DNA of 9,264 nt from Gammaproteobacteria bacterium (lineage in GTDB: Bacteria; Pseudomonadota; Gammaproteobacteria; DSM-16500): NCBI GenBank assembly GCA_013287025.1, contig JABDEN010000059.1:1-9264 (forward strand). Reading direction: 5' to 3'. Below are positions 4,737 through 9,264 of this stretch, piece after piece. Below the pieces are notes generated by a model. That model was not told where the DNA came from. It saw only the letters and a list, made by a program, of their open reading frames with translations, and ran no database searches. The number at the start of each line of letters is the position of its first letter. The first letter of the stretch is position 1. The translations under genes were made by a program, and so were the position numbers.

Positions 4737-6514
4737 TTGCCCCGCAAAAATAATTTGTCTAATTCATGCAAAGACAATTTTGCCCAAGTGGGGCGCCCAT
4801 GATTACATTGATCACTATGTTCAGTATTTTCCATCGCACGCAACAGTGCATTCATTTCAGAAATGGATAATTTACGATTCGCACGAACTGCTGCATGACA
4901 TGCCATGGTGCCTAATGAATGTAAAATTTTTTCTTCGAGTTGCGTCGTTTCATCATTCATATTTAAATCGGAAACCATATCACGAATCAGCGTTATCATA
5001 TCACCTTCAAGTAATTCATAAGGTATTTCGCGAACTACAACGGATTCTTTGCCGATACGATCCATTTTAATTTGTAAGTTTTCAAAAAATTCAATCGCAT
5101 TTTCGATGATATCTGCTTCACGCTCACTGACAGTGATCGTGATGGGAATTAATAAAGGTTGGCGAATATTTTTTTTATCCAGATAATGTTTTTTTAATTT
5201 CTCATAGATGACACGTTCGTGGGCGGCATGCATATCTACTAAAATTAAACCTTCTTTGTTTTCAGCAAGAATATAAATATTTTGTAATTGTGCGAGCGCG
5301 AAACCGAGTGGGTATTCTTCTATTAAAGTCGTTTGTTCAGTGATAATTGGTGTGAGAGGGGCTTGCAATGATTGGTAGGCGGCGATTTTTTCAGAAAAAT
5401 TTTGTCTCGGTTTTACTTCAGAGTATTGCTTGGAATGGATCCTCGCCGGAGTGAAATCCTCGAAGGGGACGGGGATGACAGCAGGGGCAGGATTCAAAGG
5501 CAAAGCCGGCGCATGTTGCGTATGCGTACTTGCCAACACATCATGAATCGTTTTTTTAATAAAATCGTGCACTAAACGACTTTCTCGAAAACGCACCTCG
5601 TGTTTAGTTGGATGTACATTCACATCCACATCTTCAGGCGAAATTTCTAAAAATAGCACGAAAGCGGGATGACGATCGCCGTACATGACATCATGATATG
5701 CGAGTTTTACTGCATGACTAACTAACCGATCACGGACCATGCGTCCGTTCACATAAAAATACTGTAAATCTGCTTGTGACCTTGAAAAAGTAGGAAGTGC
5801 AAGAAAACCAGATAATTTTAATCCGAGAATTTCAGATTCGATTTTTACACTATTTTCCACAAATGTAGCACCACACAAATTTGCTAAACGAGCGCTTTCT
5901 TCCGTCTCACTTCTTGTCGATCGATAATGACGATGGATTTTTTGATTATGTTTTAATATAAAATTCACATCAAAATGACTCAGCGCTATTCTTTTCACAC
6001 ATTCATCGATATGATCGAATTCTGTTTTTTCTGAACGTAAAAATTTTTTTCGCGCAGGCGTATTAAAAAATAAATCACGAACCATAGCCGTGGTCCCTTC
6101 CGGATGTGCCGCAGGCTCGACTTCAATGGAATGCCCATTCGCGCTCGTGACCATGAAACCCGTTTTACCTCGCAACGCAGATATCAATGAAAAACGTGCC
6201 ACAGCACTAATACTGGCAAGCGCTTCACCACGAAAACCTAAGGTCATGATTTTTTCTAAATCGTTTAAATTTTTGATTTTACTTGTCGCATGCCTTTCAA
6301 GTGCGACGCCTAAATCATCCGGATGAATACCTTTGCCATTATCGCGGACACGAATGAGCTTTGCGCCCCCATTCTCGATGTCGATTTCAATATCGGTCGC
6401 GCCGGCATCTATACTATTTTCGATAAGTTCTTTTACGACTGACGCGGGGCGTTCAATGACTTCGCCGGCAGAAATTTGATTGGCGAGTAAAGGAGTCAGT
6501 TTTTCGATGCGCAT
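4733..6514 (-). CDS. mutL: DNA mismatch repair protein MutL with endonuclease-type C-terminal motifs
   Basis: MutL couples mismatch recognition by MutS to strand excision. The protein has 593 residues, close to the 615 of E. coli. The N-terminal GHKL ATPase (about 1-330) shows Glu32 and Asn33 in KELIENSIDAGA, DNGKG at 58-62 and GFRGEAL at 93-99. A proline-rich linker (about 335-395) includes a segment that looks like an inserted palindromic element. The C-terminal dimerisation domain (about 397-593) contains DMHAAHERVIYE at 427-438, matching the DQHA(X)2E(X)4E metal motif of MutL endonucleases except for Gln to Met, plus ACHAA around Cys539 and CNHGRP at 570-575, the other two metal-site motifs. 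E. coli MutL lacks these and relies on MutH. The ATG lies 19 bases after the amiB stop with only a weak AAGAGAA as ribosome binding site. Its TGA overlaps the miaA start. Confidence 0.97.
   Translation of the reverse strand: MRIEKLTPLLANQISAGEVIERPASVVKELIENSIDAGATDIEIDIENGGAKLIRVRDNGKGIHPDDLGVALERHATSKIKNLNDLEKIMTLGFRGEALASISAVARFSLISALRGKTGFMVTSANGHSIEVEPAAHPEGTTAMVRDLFFNTPARKKFLRSEKTEFDHIDECVKRIALSHFDVNFILKHNQKIHRHYRSTRSETEESARLANLCGATFVENSVKIESEILGLKLSGFLALPTFSRSQADLQYFYVNGRMVRDRLVSHAVKLAYHDVMYGDRHPAFVLFLEISPEDVDVNVHPTKHEVRFRESRLVHDFIKKTIHDVLASTHTQHAPALPLNPAPAVIPVPFEDFTPARIHSKQYSEVKPRQNFSEKIAAYQSLQAPLTPIITEQTTLIEEYPLGFALAQLQNIYILAENKEGLILVDMHAAHERVIYEKLKKHYLDKKNIRQPLLIPITITVSEREADIIENAIEFFENLQIKMDRIGKESVVVREIPYELLEGDMITLIRDMVSDLNMNDETTQLEEKILHSLGTMACHAAVRANRKLSISEMNALLRAMENTEHSDQCNHGRPTWAKLSLHELDKLFLRGK
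5436..5481 (-). repeat. Possible palindromic-element insert within the MutL linker
   Basis: Read on the minus strand this stretch begins CTGTCATCCCCG and ends CGAGGATCCA. These are the same kinds of ends as the intergenic element at 2819-2850 (ATCCCGG...GGGATCCATG). ATCCCCG can pair with either of two downstream CGAGGAT copies with one mismatch. It is visibly richer in G and C than the flanking AT-rich linker. It encodes about residues 345-360 (AVIPVPFEDFTPARIH), outside both folded domains, where an insertion would be tolerated. This is a pattern match by eye only. Confidence 0.35.
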
Positions 6515-6533
6515 GAGGGGTTCTCTTCATTTT

Positions 6534-7649
6534 TCACTCTTTATGACTTATTCCGTTCCAATACCCACGAATCCCATTGTATAAAGCAAGTGCAATTTTA
6601 TGCTGATGATCATGATCGCGCAAACGTTTTTCTTCGTTTTGGTTCGAAATGAAGCCGGTTTCTACCAAAATGGAAGGGATATCTGGCGATTTTAGGACCA
6701 AAAAGGGTGCACGCTCCACTGTCCTATAATGTAATCGAGTCACATCATCGAGTGAACCCAGAATGGATGTCCCCCAAAGAAGACTGTCTTTGATGGTTTG
6801 GGTTTTCGCTAAATCAATTAAAACGGATCGTAATTGAATACTTTGATCACCCAATTCGCCAAAATCGACCCCGCCCAATTCGGAATGATTTTCGCGATTC
6901 GCAAGCCATCTCGCTGCCATACTCGAAGCGCCATGGTCTGACAATGAATAAACCGATGCACCATTCGCATGTTTATTAAAATAAGAATCTGCATGAATCG
7001 CGATAAATAGGTCTGCTTTATTTTTTCGAGCGAGCGCTAATCTTTCACTCAACGAAATATAATAATCACCATCCCGTGTTAAAACCGCATGCATTCGCGG
7101 ATGTTGATTGATGAGACGCGCCAATTTTTTGGCAATATCTAACACCACATCTTTTTCTTTCGTACCATGATCCCCGATCGCGCCAGGATCTTTTCCCCCA
7201 TGTCCTGGATCAATGACAATGACAAGACGATTAGGTTTTACATAGGTCTCTCGAGATTGGACGGGAGAGATTCCATTTTTATTTTTGTTTAAGGATGAAA
7301 GTTCAAATGTTAAAAACGGAGCATTCTGTATTCTTGTAAAATTTTGCGGATTTTTTAAGTCAAAAACAATTCTCAACACATCTTTTTTTGGAAAACCTTC
7401 TCGAATTTTTTCAATCGGCGATTTTTGTTGTAAAGCAATATGCGCGAGATTCATTTTTAATTGTGTTTTTTCGAAATCTACCACTAAGCGATCAGGATGT
7501 TGTAATGTGAAAACGCGAGGGTCTTTTATATCTCCTTTAAAAATTATTTGTGTTGATTTGTTTTCCTTGATTTCAATCGTTTTCAATTCGAAAGCAGATG
7601 ATATTAATGGAAAAAAAAATAGGCATAACAGTAAGAACTTATTCCACAT
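6534..7649 (-). CDS. amiB: N-acetylmuramoyl-L-alanine amidase, AmiB/AmiC type (AMIN + Amidase_3)
   Basis: Zinc amidase that cuts the amide bond between N-acetylmuramic acid and the stem peptide, splitting septal peptidoglycan during daughter-cell separation in the periplasm. The protein has 371 residues: a signal peptide at 1-19 (cleavage likely after SSA), an AMIN targeting domain at about 20-115, a short Lys/Asn-rich linker and the Amidase_3 domain from about 141. Zinc and catalytic residues are visible: His150 in DPGHGG, Glu165 in TKEKDV, His219 in IAIHAD and Glu330 in LVETGFISN. The segment at about 241-290 corresponds to the regulatory helix insert of AmiB/AmiC that blocks the active site until an activator such as EnvC or NlpD binds. 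There is no C-terminal LysM, so by architecture it resembles E. coli AmiC, while its position before mutL is that of amiB. The start overlaps the tsaE end by 11 bases. Confidence 0.95.
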   Translation of the reverse strand: MWNKFLLLCLFFFPLISSAFELKTIEIKENKSTQIIFKGDIKDPRVFTLQHPDRLVVDFEKTQLKMNLAHIALQQKSPIEKIREGFPKKDVLRIVFDLKNPQNFTRIQNAPFLTFELSSLNKNKNGISPVQSRETYVKPNRLVIVIDPGHGGKDPGAIGDHGTKEKDVVLDIAKKLARLINQHPRMHAVLTRDGDYYISLSERLALARKNKADLFIAIHADSYFNKHANGASVYSLSDHGASSMAARWLANRENHSELGGVDFGELGDQSIQLRSVLIDLAKTQTIKDSLLWGTSILGSLDDVTRLHYRTVERAPFLVLKSPDIPSILVETGFISNQNEEKRLRDHDHQHKIALALYNGIRGYWNGISHKE

Positions 7650-8103
7650 ACGGTAGATGTCCTAACACATTTTTTCCTGTGATGGTTGGCGCTTCAATAG
7701 AAATATGTCGCCCACTGTCCTCTGTTTTAAAATCATAAATAAGATCGGGATTGGGTAACATTTGTAAAACCGCATCGGGCCATTCTATGATGCAAATTGA
7801 ATTTTTTGAAAAATAATCTTCGATGCCCAAATATTCTAATTCCAACGGATCTTTCACACGATAAAAATCAAAATGAAAAACGGTGATGTTGTCTAACTCA
7901 TATGATTCAACAATCGTGTAGGTGGGACTTTTGACGTGACCAACATACCCTAACCCGCGTAAAAAACCACGTGTAAATGTGGTTTTTCCTGCACCTAAAC
8001 CGCCGCGCAAAAAAACAATCGTGGGGGCTACGATATATTTTGACAATCGCGCACCGCATTCAAGCATTGCTTCTTCATTTGGAATGTAAATATTAAAATG
8101 CAT
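7639..8103 (-). CDS. tsaE: tRNA threonylcarbamoyladenosine biosynthesis ATPase TsaE
   Basis: TsaE is the ATPase of the TsaB-TsaD-TsaE complex that makes t6A at position 37 of tRNAs reading ANN codons; it is needed for catalytic turnover in bacteria. The protein has 154 residues, typical of the family. The Walker A motif GGLGAGKT lies at 34-41, the switch-like SPTYT at 59-63, the HFDFYR motif with Asp79 at 77-82, and IIEWPD with Glu107 near the end of the core. The ATG at 8103 lies inside the nnrD end (11-base overlap) and has no clear ribosome binding site, so translation is probably coupled to nnrD. The gene's 3' end overlaps amiB by another 11 bases. tsaD and tsaB are not in the window. Confidence 0.96.
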   Translation of the reverse strand: MHFNIYIPNEEAMLECGARLSKYIVAPTIVFLRGGLGAGKTTFTRGFLRGLGYVGHVKSPTYTIVESYELDNITVFHFDFYRVKDPLELEYLGIEDYFSKNSICIIEWPDAVLQMLPNPDLIYDFKTEDSGRHISIEAPTITGKNVLGHLPYVE

Positions 8104-8908
8104 TAATGATTTGTCTCAAAAAAGGTATTAAATCGGTTGCGATCATACCACGTTCGCCCCCATTTTTTGCAGCTAAATCTCCTGCTGTTGCATGCACAAA
8201 AACTCCCATTTTTGCAGCAGTCAATAACGGCAAACCTTGCGCCAACAAACCACCAATGACACCCGACAATATATCGCCTGTTCCACCCGTACTCATTCCA
8301 GGATTTCCTGCGTCACATCTCGCAATCTGATTCTCATCTGCAATTAACGTGTGATGCCCTTTTAAGATCGCAATGCCTCCGAATTTTTTTTGTAGCGCTT
8401 CCACTGCATTTTCTCTATTTCTTTGAATGTCTTCCGGAGAGGTTTTTAATAAGCGCGCCGCCTCGCCAACATGAGGCGTCAAAATCCAATGTGAATTTTT
8501 ATGGGGTTTTTTGCTTAATAAATTTAATGCGTCCGCATCCACGACTAAAGGTTGTTTCGCTTTTATCGCTATTTTCCAAAGATGTTTCGACCAAGAAGAT
8601 TGCCCTAAGCCAGGTCCCAATACAATTACGCTAGCACGCGCGAGGAGTGGTTTTAGATCCTTAGGCGAACTCACGCCATGCATCATAATTTCTGGATATA
8701 AAAGCAGTGAAGCATGTTCCACTCGCGTTGCAATACTTGCAAGACCCGCACCAATACGAAGTGCACTGATTGCTGCCATTTGTGTTGCGCCTAAAAATCC
8801 TTTATCCGAACCAATCACCAACACATGTCCAAACATCCCCTTATTCGCATCACGAGGTCTTTCAGACAAAACATTTTTAAAAGATGCCATATTTAATTTT
8901 TCAATCAT
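8093..8908 (-). CDS. nnrD: ADP-dependent NAD(P)H-hydrate dehydratase, stand-alone domain
   Basis: NnrD removes water from damaged (S)-NADHX and (S)-NADPHX using ADP, restoring NAD(P)H. The 271 residues cover only the ribokinase-like carbohydrate-kinase domain (YjeF C-terminal/CARKD family). Visible motifs are KGMFGHVLVIG at 23-33, GPGLG at 98-102, DADALN at 124-129, TPHVGE at 144-149 and the nucleotide-binding GNPGMSTGGTGD at 201-212. In E. coli and many relatives this domain is the second half of a protein of about 515 residues whose N-terminal half is the NADHX epimerase NnrE. Here nothing of that half precedes the gene; the next gene upstream is terC, which overlaps the start by four bases (ATGA). 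GAGG stands about 10 bases before the ATG. The epimerase must be encoded elsewhere or be missing. Confidence 0.95.
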   Translation of the reverse strand: MIEKLNMASFKNVLSERPRDANKGMFGHVLVIGSDKGFLGATQMAAISALRIGAGLASIATRVEHASLLLYPEIMMHGVSSPKDLKPLLARASVIVLGPGLGQSSWSKHLWKIAIKAKQPLVVDADALNLLSKKPHKNSHWILTPHVGEAARLLKTSPEDIQRNRENAVEALQKKFGGIAILKGHHTLIADENQIARCDAGNPGMSTGGTGDILSGVIGGLLAQGLPLLTAAKMGVFVHATAGDLAAKNGGERGMIATDLIPFLRQIINAF

Positions 8909-9264
8909 AGTTTTTTAATCCTCGGTGGAATATATAAACTTAACGTGACGCTCGTCCCCAAAATGGCAACGACAACACATAATGCCATTAAAATTGGTAT
9001 ATCAATCCATGGTTCTATTAACATCTTCACACCAATGAAGGTCAGCATAATTGCAATGCCATATCGCAAAAGATGAAAACGTGCCGCCATGTTCGCCAAC
9101 AAGAAATAAAGTGAACGGAGGCCAAGAATTGCAAAAATATTAGAAGTGAAAATAATAAATGGATCTTTTGTCACTGCAAAAATAGCAGGGATACTATCTA
9201 ACGCAAAAATAAGATCAGAAATTTCAATAAAAATTAATACGAGGAATAATGGTGTTGCATATAA
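8905..9264 (-). CDS. TerC family integral membrane protein, 5' end missing
   Basis: The frame is open to the window edge, so the gene starts beyond 9264; 119 C-terminal residues are visible. The GTG at 9174 is an internal valine, since the 30 codons before it encode the TerC core ATPLFLVLIFIEISDLIFAL followed by DSIPAIFAVTKDP. The SNIFAILGLRSLYFLL segment is also diagnostic. TerC/Alx proteins are multi-pass inner-membrane proteins; members have been linked to tellurium resistance, alkaline-inducible expression and manganese export, with acidic residues such as the Glu and Asp in IEISD and the Asp in FALDSIP thought to bind metal. At least three hydrophobic segments are visible, ending in the basic tail PPRIKKL. 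The stop overlaps the nnrD start (ATGA), so it is the first visible gene of the operon. Substrate cannot be told from the sequence. Confidence 0.93.
   Translation of the reverse strand, partial: LYATPLFLVLIFIEISDLIFALDSIPAIFAVTKDPFIIFTSNIFAILGLRSLYFLLANMAARFHLLRYGIAIMLTFIGVKMLIEPWIDIPILMALCVVVAILGTSVTLSLYIPPRIKKL

Noticed and set aside
4699..5070. 123-residue open frame on the plus strand
   Set aside because: It is antisense to the mutL 3' end and miaA start, whose motifs are conserved; its translation has no recognisable features.
7285..7656. 123-residue open frame on the plus strand
   Set aside because: It is antisense to the signal peptide and AMIN domain of the amidase gene, and no coding signals are visible.
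8511..8918. 135-residue open frame on the plus strand
   Set aside because: It is antisense to nnrD and shows no family motifs; the nnrD frame is clearly the coding one.
9172..9174. GTG as the start codon of an 89-residue protein
   Set aside because: The frame stays open to the window edge and encodes the highly conserved TerC core upstream, so it is an internal valine.

Overview
The window is an AT-rich, gene-dense chromosomal segment from a gammaproteobacterium. The best support is the minus-strand gene order nnrD-tsaE-amiB-mutL-miaA, a classical gammaproteobacterial block, together with gpmI next to a C-terminal processing protease on the plus strand. The base composition, the GTCATCCC/GGATCCA-type intergenic palindromes and the small holin-like membrane protein recall the Legionellales (Coxiella/Legionella relatives). 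That placement is an inference, not something the sequence proves.

Layout. Positions 1-1197 (+) hold the 3' three quarters of gpmI (glycolysis), which ends in a compact intrinsic terminator. Positions 1360-2772 (+) hold a secreted S41 protease of the CtpA type. It converges on ridA (2856-3230, -), with two hairpin repeats between the two stop codons. Positions 3267-3791 form a small cassette: a two-pass membrane protein with a dense cysteine tail (3318-3647, -) and its own promoter, bracketed by two identical 33-bp hairpins in opposite orientation. From 3807 to 9264 a tightly packed minus-strand operon reads, in transcription order, terC (cut by the window edge), nnrD, tsaE, amiB, mutL, miaA. 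Its genes overlap by 4 or 11 bases or are separated by only 19 bases.

Functions. The operon mixes housekeeping roles: NAD(P)H-hydrate repair (NnrD), two modifications of tRNA adenosine 37 (TsaE for t6A, MiaA for i6A), septal peptidoglycan cleavage (AmiB/AmiC type) and mismatch repair (MutL). RidA detoxifies reactive imines and enamines, and the CtpA-like protease works in the periplasm. No gene-free stretch exceeds 300 bases. I see no rRNA, tRNA, CRISPR array or transposase.

The points most worth a second look are the hairpin-flanked cysteine-tailed membrane protein at the place where hfq usually follows miaA, a palindromic-element-like insert within the MutL linker, the absence of envC between gpmI and the protease gene, a stand-alone NnrD, and a MutL carrying the endonuclease-type metal motif. 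None of these amounts to a clearly new biological system; the hairpin-bracketed cassette is the best candidate for something undescribed.
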